Positions 45,313 through 56,464 of a stretch of 64,000 nt of DNA are shown here, piece after piece. Positions within the stretch are counted from its first letter, which is position 1, and each line of letters opens with the position of its first letter. This DNA is from Timema cristinae (taxonomy: Eukaryota > Arthropoda > Insecta > Phasmatodea > Timematidae), in the NCBI GenBank assembly GCA_039000515.1, contig JBCFYV010000001.1, forward strand, positions 30,984,061-31,048,060, written 5' to 3'. The position numbers were made by a program, and so were the translations under genes. The notes under the pieces were generated by a model. The model was not told the origin of the DNA and did no database searches. It saw only the letters and a list, made by a program, of their open reading frames with translations.

Positions 45313-45912
45313 TACAGAGTGTTCCAGGGTTAAACGGTTAAACTTTGAGAAGTGGTAGTGGATCAAAAAAAATTAACTCAAACTGTATTTTGGAGATTTG
45401 CTGGTTTTCGCTTTCAATTCGCGCAAAAAACAAAATAAAAACAAAATTAGTTACTAAATAAAATGTTTTATTTATTTATTTTGTTCAAATTGACGGCCTC
45501 CAACTCAGAGACAAGCATTACACCTATCAATTACAGAACGAGTGGCTGACAGACATTGTGAGCCTGTTGTTTCTTCAAACGCTTGCGTTATCCTTTGTCG
45601 TAATGATTGAAGGTCATTAACAGGCTCTTCATACACTTTTTTACTTGAGATCTCCCCATACAAAAAACCTAATGGCGTTAAATCAGGTGAGCGTGGAGGC
45701 CAAAACACAGTTCCAGCAGGACAGATCCATCTTCCGTGAAAATTAATATTAAGCCAATACATCTGCAGTAAAACGTGTTTTTATTTAGTTTTTTGCTGTT
45801 TGTTCAAAAAGGAAGCTAAAACGAGCAAATCTCCAAAATACAGTTTGAGTTAGTTTTTTTGACCTACTACCACTTCTCAAAGCTTAGCCGTTTAACCCGG
45901 GAACATTCTGTA
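45313..45912 (-). mobile_element. Tc1/mariner-like element (600 bp) with about 100-bp inverted repeats
   Basis: The left terminus TACAGAGTGTTCCAGGGTTA and the right terminus (inward TACAGAATGTTCCCGGGTTA) match for about 100 bp, through TTTGAGAAGTGGTAGT and CAAACTGTATTTTGGAGATT. TA flanks each end. It encloses a transposase fragment on the minus strand and is too short to be autonomous. Confidence 0.88.
45505..45762 (-). pseudogene. Mariner-like transposase C-terminal fragment
   Basis: The frame contains WPPRSPDLTPLGFLYGEISS and KKVYEEPVNDLQSLRQRITQ, matching the WPxRSPDLTPLDFFLWG..K..VY..P....L..RI motif of the third catalytic acidic residue region. In this copy the D after TPL is replaced by G, so the catalytic site would be altered. 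The N-terminal two thirds are missing. Confidence 0.85.
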
Positions 45913-46413
45913 TAATGATTGTGGCCATAGTCCGATCTAAAACTTTTTTTAGTCAATATGATCGGGAAAATATATAAGGTGAGTTTTGGTCATACGTCTT
46001 GGTATAGAAGGTTTACGACCAAGTGGTTCTGACCAAGATGGAGCTCGAGCACGATTTTGAGACGTTTTCATTAAATAAAAATGGCGGTTGGGGTGGAGAG
46101 ATCTAAAAGCTGGTAGGTGAAGTTATGTAATCCTACTACATGTACTCTAAATTGATGTAAAATGAACTATTATATTTTATTCTTAATTAGATCGGTGCGT
46201 ATTTTGGATAGTGCTCATATTTACACAACATATCAAGCTAAACATATATTCCCAAAAACAACTTTAATAAAACAAAGTACGTATGTAATATTAAATATGC
46301 CTAGATCATAGAGTATTCTCTTTCTTTCATCCATAACTAAACGGCTTTTAAGTTCCTACTTACTGTCATATATATCAAGCTAGTAATTGCTGTCCATTTT
46401 AATTTACAAAAAC
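45913..46413. other. Gene-free stretch
   Basis: AT-rich; nothing recognised apart from the left copy of the next SINE's target duplication at 46404-46413. Confidence 0.35.
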
Positions 46414-46707
46414 TTATTATTATTATTATTATTATTATTAGCACCGCGTCTTACTACCCGTTCGGATTATACGCACTTACGCTCATGTATAATGGTAGGG
46501 TGATTGTGAGATGAAATGGACAACCTACAGTTTAACGTGGAATCCGAACCACAGTGGAGGCCTGGCATTCGCAACATTCACAATATGTCTTGTCAGAGGT
46601 GAAGGAAGGGTTTGGTAATCAGATAAATTTGTGCCAAGACCGAGGATTGAACCCCTGACCCCAGCACAGAAGTCCGACACCTTACCCCTAGACCACCAGG
46701 TCACTGA
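46414..46707 (-). mobile_element. SINE family B, full-length, with target-site duplication
   Basis: Complete family B copy with an ATT tail, flanked by the exact repeat TTACAAAAAC at 46404-46413 and 46708-46717. Confidence 0.9.
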
Positions 46708-46959
46708 TTACAAAAACATAAAATCCATTGACTATGAAGTTATACTCGTTTAAATCTAACGTAATAAGTGATGTTTTGAAATTAGTGCACAAATTCTCAG
46801 CTCATTGGTCTTAACCATACTGTTTAGTCTGGCCAAGGAAAGTGTCATCAAATCGAGCTATGTATCGTTTGGTCATAAACATTTCGTTAACATCGATACC
46901 AGGCCGATCGCGAAAACGCTGTGGTGTAAACATTGATACCAGGTCAACCTTTAAAAAAC

Positions 46960-47500
46960 GTCAATAGTTCACCAATAATGTTTCAAAATCCATGTAATGG
47001 TCGATTAACTGGGAAATTACTTACAAGATTATGACCTAACTAGAAAACGCATTGAAATGCGGTTTTATGCATTCTTAATTTGACATTTACGAAATTAAGA
47101 TCAATAAAATATTGTTTTCATTTCAATGGTCATTTTTTAATTTTTTTATAGGTAGTTATGTTCAAATTGTTTATAGTAGTCTCAATTGCACTGTTTTCTA
47201 ATCAATATTACATAAAGCCGAACCACGATGTGACATTTGATTTTAACCGTCACCTTTTGGTGCAATTTTATCAATTTTTTTAAAAAAAAACAGTGGAATT
47301 GATAAAATAAAATACAATAACACTGAAAAATAATTATTATAGAACTAAAAAACTATCTAATTGATCCAGATTTCGTTGTTGTTAAATTAAGAATGCAGAA
47401 AAGCCAATTCGATGCGTTTTACTGGTTCGAGCGTAATCTTGTAACTAATAATCCGGTTAATACGCCGTGAGATGAGCTATTAAAGTCACAATTATCATTG
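46960..47500. mobile_element. Possible DNA element with long imperfect inverted repeats
   Basis: TTACAAGATTATGACC, AAAACGCATTGAAATGCGGT, GCATTCTTAATTTGAC at 47027-47095 are mirrored at about 47388-47455 (GAATGCAGAAAAGCCAATTC, GATGCGTTTTACTGG, GCGTAATCTTGTAAC). Weaker pairing continues outward (CACCAATAAT / ATCATTGGTG). No clear termini or target duplication. Confidence 0.45.
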
Positions 47501-48479
47501 GTGTGCTATCATTTTACGCCGACGACCGTGCTTCTGGCGGCAGAAACGTGATACATTCATAGACTCATCTCTTACCCTTAAAGTCAGTGACTCAACTCTC
47601 GACATAAAACCAATTATCCTCCCCCTTTGCTTCGGCTTAACCAGCAAACTTTTTGAGGGACTCTGGGTCTTTAAGGACGTGACTATAGCTGATCGCGTTT
47701 CGTCTGCTAGACTACAAACTCCGTCTGTAAATACGACACTCGAGTTAAGAGTCGGATTACGACAAGAGAGAATTTACTACTTCTACCAAGGAGGTGATAA
47801 AAAAACACTCCGAGTTTACTCTTTTAATTTCCGTATACATCTACTATTAGCCGTTCGTTCTATCTGAATTGAATAGTTATTAGAATCAATTTCCAAACGT
47901 CCATTCCGCTTATCACAACAATGAACTATCTCTTATCCTCAAAATTTGAATTAAAATATTATATAACTACATGTTCATGATCCTAGTTAGATATAAATGT
48001 TTTTTAAGACGTGATATCTTTCTAAAAGTATCAAAAAGTTTTATAAGCCTTGGTCACAGGCAAAGAAATCCCTTGTCTGTGTTCTGGGTTTATATTCATG
48101 CATAACGCATAAACTAATAGTAAATAACGCATAGCGTACAGTGCGCAATTCATAAGAAAAATACACCGGTTTTAAATGAAACCTAGTGTTTACAGTCTTA
48201 CTTAAATCAGTTATACTTTATTCATAGAAAATAGCCTAACTTTTTGCACTACTAGATAAGATATATAAAAATACTTCATTAAAGAGGTCACTCGAAAATG
48301 GAAAAAATTATCAAAAATAGCTATACAGTGAATAGAAATTAGGTGTACGGTAACTAAGGTTGATTAGGGTTGATGGCGCCAAGGGCAAATACAAAAATAG
48401 CACCCTTTCTACACTGTTATTTAAATTTTGAATAAGTTAATATATTGGTACTCAAAGTGGTTACTGGTTATTAGACTAA
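47501..48479. other. Gene-free stretch with a less AT-rich part
   Basis: The ORF at 47679-47867 has no known motif. No splice structure or homology recognised. Confidence 0.35.
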
Positions 48480-48700
48480 TTATATAGGAGTTCTGTCTTA
48501 CGACAGGTCCATTCCTTTTGTCAGTGAACTTATACCGCAAAAGTTCTTTGTCTCAGCTTCATCCTTGAGCACCCAGAATTTTCTTCTTTCCTTCAAGTCA
48601 TCCAATATTTGAATCCTCCTTCTTCCTAGGCTCCTCTTTCCCTCAACCTTTCTTCTATGCACGGGCGTTGTTAGCGGAGGGTATAGGAGAGGAAACCCCA
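48480..48700 (-). pseudogene. LINE (type L3 of this window) 3' end
   Basis: Minus-strand frame KVEGKRSLGRRRIQILDDLK, ERRKFWVLKDEAE is nearly the same as the L3 copy at 56465-57016. The 3' UTR reads GGACCTGTCGTAAGACAGAA. Confidence 0.8.
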
Positions 48701-49384
48701 CCCCCACCCCATAATTTGCGCAGATAAGAAACGTTTAATAAATTACTAAATTTTGAAAAAGCTGGTTCCCACAATTTCAAAGTTTTTTGTTAATATATTA
48801 TGTATTGTGCAGCTTAACTTCTTAGTTAACAGTGATTGACACTTTACTCTCTACTTTCCGAGAATCATTAGACAAGCCCACCTGTAAGTTATATTTGTCT
48901 TGGAAATAGTTTCTTTTTCTTCCCAAACCCTCTGTTTCCCTAGAAAGAACTGTATAGTACTTGTTTCTCTTCAATATTTTCATTGATTAGTTCTAGCTGT
49001 GTTGCCAAGTCAACGGGTTTCTCCCCAAATCTGTTGATTTTCAGAACTGTTACAAAATAGGCAGAAATAAGTTTTAGCTCATTGCGTAGACTAAAAACCT
49101 ACTCAAGATCAAGTAAGACAGACACAAACGCGACTAAATCACTTTGCAGTTTGTAATGTGCACAAAGACATATTTGATAACATAATATAAAAGAAACAAT
49201 GAGGCGTTTTATTCAGAAAAATAAAAAAAAGAAGTTTCACTTTTGGATCAATGCAATAGTAACTAAGGTAATTGATCTATAGGATTAATACAATAGCTAA
49301 ATAAGCTATCACACTAAATTTTCGTTATTAAATTGGTAAAAAATCTGGGTTTTTTTCTTTAATGTGAAGGGAAAATTTGCTATT
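48701..49384. other. Segment interrupting the L3 LINE copy
   Basis: Sequence between two consecutive parts of one L3 element (49745-49385 and 48700-48480, minus strand). Near its edges are GGAGGGTATAGGAGAGGAAA (48674) and the hairpin GGAAAGGAGGTTTCAAACCT (49400), which hint at transposon ends. No ORF. Confidence 0.4.
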
Positions 49385-49745
49385 TCCAGGACCGTAACAA
49401 GGAAAGGAGGTTTCAAACCTCTCCTTCCAATCACATCCAAAATGGTTATCTTATCCACTTTTCCTAGGACTTCTTAAATTTGTCACCCTGTCTTTCCGCC
49501 CAATCTTATCAAGTCTTTCCCAGCACCACATTTCAAAGCTCTCTAATTTTTTATTTTCCATCTTCCTTAGAGTGCAAGTTTCTGCTCCAAACAGTGCGAT
49601 CCTCCAAATGTAGCATTTCTTCAGTTTCTTACTCAGTTTCTCGGGTTAGCAGTAACCTCTTCTTGTTGAAAGCATCCTTGGGCATGGTGATTCTCGAATT
49701 AATTCCATTGGTGCAGTAGGCATCCTTTATTACGAAGTAATAAAA
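49385..49745 (-). pseudogene. LINE (type L3) RT fragment, upstream part of the split copy
   Basis: The minus strand reads LSKKLKKCYIWRIALFGAET, TLRKMENKKLESFEMWCWER, GRKDRVTN: the segment just after the RT core in this LINE family. It stops at the CATTTTGGATGTGATT point, where the 56.7-kb copy continues. Confidence 0.75.
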
Positions 49746-50569
49746 ACAAACGATCATTTCATTGTTAAATAAATTAAGCTTAAAATGTTTTCATTTCACT
49801 TTCCTTAGTTCAAGTTATGCTTATATTTCTAATAAATTTGGCAGCCAGGGCACATTCCCCACCTGCCTCACGCTAATTACGACACTGCGCCAGAATGAAT
49901 ATAAATTGACAGCGAGAACTACAGACAACAAATACTGTAAGGATATTCGTTCATTTTTACTATTCGATATAATACGATACCGATTATTCCATAAGATACG
50001 TTATCGGCATAGAAATTTCGACACATCTATGAACTAATAAGGTGCCAAGTAAAATGACCTAATGGAGCCATAGTTAATATCCCTCTACCTTCAAATATAT
50101 CCTGATGATAAATGATGGCAAGAAATAACATGTTTATTTTTCTTCTCATCTTTTAAAATGTGAAAAGAATGAACTAAAACGTAAAAAAAGGTAGACTTTT
50201 CCACGTGTTTCAGGGGTTTGAGTGGTCAACCACAAGCTTAGAAGACACTGGTTCAACCCCTAGGTGTTTTAGAAACTATATGTATTATTTGCATGCAGTG
50301 TTCATTCTGTTATAGAAATAGTTATTGACTAGATAAGAAACAAACAATCTTTGAATCCCCTCGGGCCAGATTTAGTTGTTACAACATGGCCGAACTCAGA
50401 GTACTAATTATAAATCATATTATATTACGCCTATAGCTATATTATATATCAATTATTATGTATTTAACAATTATTATATACATACACACCATTGGCTATA
50501 AAGTAAGTACGTATGTACCAATAAATTCATGCACATTATTTTTTATAAAGTACATGCATCTCCTTTTTT
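49746..50569. other. Gene-free stretch
   Basis: Near 50205-50270 a tRNA-like fragment (GTTTGAGTGGTCAACC ... GGTTCAACCCCTAGG) suggests a SINE remnant. Otherwise nothing recognised. Confidence 0.35.
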
Positions 50570-50962
50570 TTTCCTACATCTTATCCCGCTCATGCAGGGT
50601 CACCGTTTTTAATCTATGACAAGTCAAATTAACTTGTCATATTTGTTTTGGTGGACCTGTTTTAAAACCGGATGTCCTTCCTTACGCTAGGCCCGGACAC
50701 TTGCTCAGTGAAACAAAATGAACTCTAAGTGTGAGAGCGAAAGAGCCTACTAATTTTCCGGGAAAGGTACTTACACATACCTTACAGGGATCTTTTATAT
50801 GCCACAATCGACATGAGACCGACGGCTTTACTTCCCCTCCGATTGAAGTTGTGCTACGGATTTTTAGCGCGCAAGAAAATCCGTTAACCTCGCCTGCGTT
50901 TGAACCCACAACCATCGGGCCCTGGTGTGATTACTTTACCCCAAGACCACCGAGGTCACTTT
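50570..50962 (-). mobile_element. SINE family E (tRNA-derived)
   Basis: The minus strand starts AGTGACCTCGGTGGTCTTGG (A-box-like) with B box GGGTTCAAACGC. It continues with CACAACTTCAATCGGAGGGG, GGCATATAAAAGATCCCTGT and ACATCCGGTTTTAAAACAGG, and ends with GACCCTGCATGAGCGGGATA. The CATCCGG...AAAAC and GACCC..GCGGGA words recur in animal SINE 3' regions that I know. Single copy in this window. Confidence 0.7.
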
Positions 50963-51750
50963 TGTAGACACGGATGATTAAAAAATTATTTTCCCCATTA
51001 GCTTTCTTCCAATTGTGGGTTATTCTACTCTGCCTACAATCCTATTTTGACAATCTTCCTATGACAATTTTGCCCTAAATGAAATTGACAAGTCTTGATT
51101 GTGATTTCAGGAAATATTATTTATATGACAATATGAGCAGACTTTTCAAAATACAAGATACATTTTGTCATGAAAAACTGGCCAGCCCATACATTTTGTA
51201 TTCAAGTCCATATTTTATATATAAGTTTGTACTTTTATTGGGTAGGAAACAAAACACGTGTTGATTGTATGAACCACCGACAAATGAATGAATGGTGTAC
51301 AACTCATAGAAATCTTTTAGCCATATATTGAAAGTTATATCAGCAAGTAGGCCTATTATAGTGCAATTTTTACATAAGAATGTTAAGATTGCTTAACAAG
51401 TTGCTAACATTATATTATCTTTCACATAGCAAAATGTATCATTATTGTTTGTGAAAATTTCGATTACTTTTAGTTGATCGATTGCTTCAACTAATTATTT
51501 TAGCACTACATGACACTTTTTTATGCGTTCACGATATATTGCTAGCCTAATATTATTGATGGTTTGTTTAACCATTTCATTACTGTTAGTAACCATGAGT
51601 ACACTTATGATGATTTTAGCTAGTCTTTCAGTCAAATCATCAATCACGTTGCGCTTACAGGAATTTCTTTGCTTAGAACATGTTTCTAAAGCTGCCTCTA
51701 ATCTATTTCTAAATCATTGTGTTCACTTACACTCTCAAGTACCTGACACC
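50963..51750. other. Gene-free stretch
   Basis: The ORF at 51523-51774 is leucine-rich but runs into the SINE and shows no known motif. Confidence 0.35.
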
Positions 51751-51999
51751 CGCTTCGGTGGCCGCGTGGTTTAACGCGCTACTCTTGCAGTCGACTATAC
51801 CACCGAAGACGGGGGAGATCGAGGTTCGAATCTTGGTCGGGTCTACTGAGGGCTTCCAAAATGGTTCTCCACTATCCTTCCACGCAAATGAGGGTACACT
51901 TACTATAAATATATCTTTCCTAATCCCTAATACCATTAGCGTCATTAGTATATAAGCATATAATCTAAACGGGTAGTAAGACGCGGTGCTAAAAAAAAT
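51751..51999 (+). mobile_element. SINE family A, full-length, well preserved
   Basis: CGCTTCGGTGGCCGCGTGG, B box GGTTCGAATCTTGG, CACTATCCTTCCACGCAAAT, and the end GTAGTAAGACGCGGTGCTAA with an A tail. Confidence 0.9.
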
Positions 52000-52625
52000 T
52001 AGCAAACTAGGCTGTAGATCTGTGTTTACCAAACTGTTGCAGTTCCTCGTAGTACGTCTCCATGAAATGTTTTCATTGGTTAATTCTCGAAACACACAAT
52101 ACTTGTAATTTTAAAAAAATATTGCGGTGATGTCATATGATTTATTATTTACTAAAACAAAATATTAACCTGGAGACAGTTTAAAACTAAATTGTTATAA
52201 GTTTACAAGACGTAATAGATTCAAACTTGAAAAAAAGTAATAAATTAAATTGTAATTGATAACTTACTAGTACCGTAAAACTACACAGCTGATCCAGCAC
52301 TAAGCAAGTTTCTATATACACTTACACTTGTTACTGTCAGTCGCTCACAATACCGGGTGACCTTGGTTGAAACCTGTCCTAAGTACAGTACTAACTTCAC
52401 AAAGTATTCACCAAAGACCCTCATCGGCGGGCAAGAGAATTCAATGTCAGGCTCCCCACATGGGGTTGATGGCTGATAGAACAAGGTTTAAAACAGTTTG
52501 AGGTTCCAGGAAATAGCCACTTTTCGCTAGTGTCGCAGGTCAATGACATAGCTGTAGGCCTACTAATAGCGCGTTTGTGTAAATTTTAATTAATTAACCA
52601 ATTTTTATATAGTTTTTTTTATCAC
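52000..52625. other. Gene-free stretch
   Basis: Nothing recognised. Confidence 0.35.
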
Positions 52626-53165
52626 TGTGTATATTCCTATCCGTTCAGGTTATAAGTAAATTTACTATTATTATTATTATTATTAGCACCGCGTCTTACT
52701 ACCCGTTCGGGTTATACGCACTTAATCTAATGTGTAATGGTAGGGTGATTGTGAGATGAAATGAAGGACCTACAGTTTAACGTGGAATCCGAACCACGGT
52801 GGGGGCCTGGCATTCCTCACATTCACAAGTTGTGATTAATACACGTCTTGTCAGAGGTGAAGGAAGGGTTTGGTAATCAGATAAATCTGTGCCGGGACCG
52901 AGGATTGAACCCCGGCCGCCAGCATAGAAGTCCGACACCTTACCCCTAGACCACCAGGTCACCAGTAAATTTACTAAATATATTAAAATGTTAAGGATGA
53001 GGAAAGGTAACCATATTTGAATAGAGGGAGTTTGGAAACCCATTAAGGAAAAATCCCTTCAGTATACCCGAACGGGATTCTAGCCTCAAACTCCCAATTA
53101 CCAGTAAACAAGACTAGATGAACCTTACAGTTAGACCGCGTGTCCACCAAAGCAGGTGTGGGCAC
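52626..53165 (-). mobile_element. SINE family A, split by a SINE B insertion
   Basis: The 3' end of a minus-strand A copy (TATTCCTATCCGTTCAGGTT) lies left of the B insertion. Its body (GAATAGAGGGAGTTTGG), B box (GGGATTCTAGCCTCAAAC) and head (GACCGCGTGTCCACC) lie to the right. Confidence 0.8.
52668..52963 (-). mobile_element. SINE family B nested in SINE A, with 13-bp target-site duplication
   Basis: Complete B copy from the ATTATTATT tail to GACCTGGTGGTCTAGGGG. The exact repeat AGTAAATTTACTA lies at 52655-52667 and 52964-52976. The duplicated target is itself part of the A copy. Confidence 0.95.
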
Positions 53166-53280
53166 CCACAGAAATGCTTGAAAAATGTGCCCGGGCAGGA
53201 ATTCGAATCCTTGGCCCTTGGCTAGCAATGTTTACCAACTTAGCAATAAGGTGACTCGATATAACTACCTGCTCTGCAAA

Positions 53281-53550
53281 ATATTTTTGGCAAAATAAAT
53301 AAAATATTGCTACATTAGAAACATATAGTTTAATATTTTCTTCACATGGTGATATCAACAGTTGTTGAATATCTGTCATGAGCATAGCGACATTAGATGA
53401 GAAAGTCTTTAAATAGAAAGAAGAGATGTCATTAAATTTCAGGACATCTTTGACAGTTATTCAACAACTATAGAGGTCACCATGGGAAGAAAATTAAACT
53501 CTATTTTTCTAGTGTAACAATGTTTTATTTCCTACGGCCAAAAAAATAAT
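53281..53550. repeat. Foldback element, diverged copy
   Basis: Left arm: TTGGCAAAATAAATAAAATA, TTCACATGGTGATATCAACA, GTTGTTGAATATCTGTCA. The right arm is inverted with CCATGGGAAGAAAATTAAAC and ends TACGGCCAAAAAAA. Same family as 25797-26052 and 55503-55860. Confidence 0.7.
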
Positions 53551-53993
53551 TATTTTTGCATAAAAACTTTAAAAATACTGCCCTTATCTTGGTTTCCCTA
53601 CATCTCCACCTAAGCCAAAGGTCCGAGGTTCAAGTTCCTGTCCTTATTTTTAATACTATTTCATAGTGGTCGGTATTATCTATGAAAGTAACAGCTGCAG
53701 ATAATGTGGCTTTACGTATAAATGTATAAAAATTGTTTCAGTGACTTTTCTTACTGTGAGAAAAGTTACTTTAAAACTAAGTCGGAAATTAACTACATTC
53801 GAATGGCAGTCCCACTGTCATACTGTCCGAAATTAAATTAATTTGCAAGTTGTGTGCTGATGACGGAATGAGAATATTTATAAAATACACGTTAAATACT
53901 CTAACTCAACCCGCAAAAATATATATATATATATATTTTATCAGTTTATCTCCCCATTTTTTGTTTTTGTTTTTTTGCGACGGATTATATATA

Positions 53994-54228
53994 CAGTAGC
54001 CCCATGGCTTCTTTGGTGCTGATTGACAGCTCACAGCTGACTTCTGACAGTCAACATTTAGGTATATATCTAAAATTTGATTGTCAGAAGTGACAGCTGC
54101 TAAACACATGTTTTTACAGATCATATGGTTCGGCGTAGGGATACGTAATTTGGTCTGGTAGCTTTTTAAAGCTGTCAACTGTCAGCTGTGAGCTATCAGT
54201 CAGCACCAAAGAAGCCATGGGGCTACTG
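53994..54228. mobile_element. TA-flanked MITE, copy 1 (235 bp)
   Basis: The termini CAGTAGCCCCATGGCTTCTT and (inward) CAGTAGCCCCATGGCTTCTT are identical for at least 27 bp. Subterminal GACAGCTCACAGCTGAC repeats follow. The TA dinucleotide on each side suggests Tc1/mariner-type mobilisation. About 90% identical by eye to the copy at 59109-59336. Confidence 0.92.
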
Positions 54229-54660
54229 TAGATCTTTCTGTAACCCCAATCTCCCCTCCTCCCTCTTTTCCACTTCCCCATCCTGCGAAACTCTTACCCG
54301 CGAACAGTCAGTTTTCCACGGTAACAATCCCACATAGAGCAGTCTTTCACCCATCCCTCCCCCCCCCCTCTCCTCAGCAACATGTCATAACTAGATTTAG
54401 AACACGCGATTCTCTAGTTTCTGGAGGGTTGATCTCGTAGCACACCTCCCTCGTTCACCTCACACAAGAATGTTGGGCTTGACCTTTAACCTAAGTGCCT
54501 TTCGGAAAGACTAATAAAATAAAATCGGAAACCACAAATATTTGTGTCTTTTTTTTCTTTTTAGGAAAACGGAAAATTTGTTATGACTTATTTTTCAATT
54601 GAGAAACAGCTGAAATTATATATAATAAAATATATTTATATGTATTATTAATTATTATTA
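54229..54660. other. Gene-free stretch
   Basis: C/T-rich part at 54235-54380, then AT-rich; nothing recognised. Confidence 0.35.
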
Positions 54661-54870
54661 TTTAGCAACGCGTCTTACTACCCGCTCGGGTTATACGCTT
54701 TAAGTACTAATCACGCCAATGGATTGGGAATTGGGAAGGTTAAATTGGAGGAAGTGAACCCGCATTTGCGTGGAGGGAGAGTGGAAAACAATTTAGGAAA
54801 AACCACTCCCAGTTCATCCGACCTAGATTCGAACCTCGATCTCCCCGTCCTCAGCAGTCGAGCTAAACAC
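54661..54870 (-). mobile_element. SINE family A, well preserved
   Basis: Inverted end AGCAACGCGTCTTACTACCC, body CGCATTTGCGTGGAGGGAGA, B box AGATTCGAACCTCGATC. The head is short, ending in CGAGCTAAACACG. Confidence 0.85.
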
Positions 54871-54888
54871 GACTAATTTATATGTAAT

Positions 54889-54889
<1 letters not shown>

Positions 54890-54936
<47 letters not shown>
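54890..54936. repeat. (TA)n microsatellite
   Basis: About 40 bp of uninterrupted TA repeats just after the SINE. Confidence 0.95.
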
Positions 54937-54937
<1 letters not shown>

Positions 54938-55502
54938 CACACAGTGTTTAACTTCTGATGAAACGTGGCGGAACGGCGTTCCAGTACCTTGTCGAACTAA
55001 AGACAATCGATTTAGAATTACGGAAGTTTGAATTAGTCAGGTTCCAATGTAATATATTTAAAACATGAGCTAGTTTGTTTAATTGGTATGAAAATACCAT
55101 TGGTGCTTTCATCTTGATGCGCGCGCATCCATACATTGTTGTGATTGGTAGTCCTTAGCAGTCCGTATCGACTAGTCATTAGAAAGTTAAAAGTTGAGTC
55201 CACTTCTACGGAGTAGAACTAAGGAATTAATGATAAGGACTCTGTAGACAGTGCATTCTGTCAGTGTGGAGTCGATCTCTTACAGATACTACTCACCTCA
55301 CGAATACGGAGTCTGTAGATTGATTCCAAAATCTTTAAAAAGTACAGTCAACAACATCATAACACAAACAAAAGTTAGTTCCAATTTATATTAATAAGGA
55401 ATTTTTATATGGCTATGAAGCATCTACAAAAAAAAAAAAAACTCCTACAGTGTTCATGCTAAGGATAGCAAGCTTGAATTCTCCTAGAGTACCCCATACC
55501 CG
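54937..55502. other. Gene-free stretch with a possible LINE scrap
   Basis: A minus-strand frame at 55136-54948 ends SIVFSSTRYWNAVPPRFIRS, weakly like the RT-downstream FFPRTIxxWNxLP motif of some LINEs. Too short to be sure. Confidence 0.3.
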
Positions 55503-55860
55503 GTGCGGCCGAAGGGAGCGCAAGTATTTTTACAGTTATTGTAAAATTGAATTTTTTTTAGCCAAAATAAATCAAATATTTCTCTATTAGCAACATAGTT
55601 TAGTTTTCTGCACATGCTAATATCAACAGATCTTGAATATCTGTCAAGGGTGTCCTGGAATTTTGTCAAAACTTTTTAAATAAAGATAAAAAGTTTTGAC
55701 AAAATTCCAGGACACCCTTGACAGATAGTCAAGATCTGTTGATATTAGCATGTGCAGAAAACTAAACTATGTTGGTAATGGATTAATATTTGATTTATTT
55801 TGGCTAAAGAAATGTAATTCTATAAAACTGTAAAATTACTCGCGTTCCCTTCGGCCGCAC
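55503..55860. repeat. Long hairpin (foldback) element, best-preserved copy
   Basis: The ends GTGCGGCCGAAGGGAGCGCA and (inward) GTGCGGCCGAAGGGAACGCG start arms of about 170 bp that pair through the whole element (GCCAAAATAAATCAAATATT, TTTCTGCACATGCTAATATC, CCAGGACACCCTTGACAGAT). The loop is under 15 bp. No ORF. It serves as the reference copy of a family with diverged members at 25797-26052 and 53281-53550. Confidence 0.92.
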
Positions 55861-56464
55861 ACAAAGAATATTTGAGAATAGAGTATTCAAGAAAATGTCG
55901 TGTTCAAGATTAAATATAATTATATATGTTGTTTGTTGTTGTTGTTGTTTTTTCAAATTTTTATTTGTAATTTGCTTTATAGTTTTAAATACACCATGTA
56001 GCAAAAAAGTTAGCATTTAGTTAGTATTTGTATTTTATACCATTCCATTATATTTATGTTCCCTCTTTTGTTCATCATTTTCCCCAAGATTCTGATCCGA
56101 ATTAGAGATTAGTAAAATTGTAGATTCGACCCAGCTCTAGCTGATGTAATAACTTTTTTTGTCATACAGCAAAAAGAGTGTCTGCCAAGTTGTATGCGTT
56201 AGGGTGTAGATTACTCGTGAGTGACGTGCGTGTGGTGTCCGGTGTGATGGAGGTGGGAAAGAGGGGCTTTTCATCGACTGCCATGTTGCGCCTTGTCGCT
56301 ACTACACGCATCGATGACTAACGCGAACACGACATTCATTGGTTTAGAAGGCACGTCTCAAGGTTCTATGTTAGCAATGTTAACCACTTTCATTGCCAGG
56401 AGGCGCCATTTTTTGTCCAGGTGGATGAGAAGGGAACGTGGGTTGATTTCAGCATTTTTGGCAG
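55861..56464. other. Gene-free stretch
   Basis: Nothing recognised except a (TTG)n run near 55930. Confidence 0.35.

Noticed and set aside
47679..47867. Small coding exon
   Set aside because: No motif, no convincing splice partner, and no conserved composition; left as unassigned.
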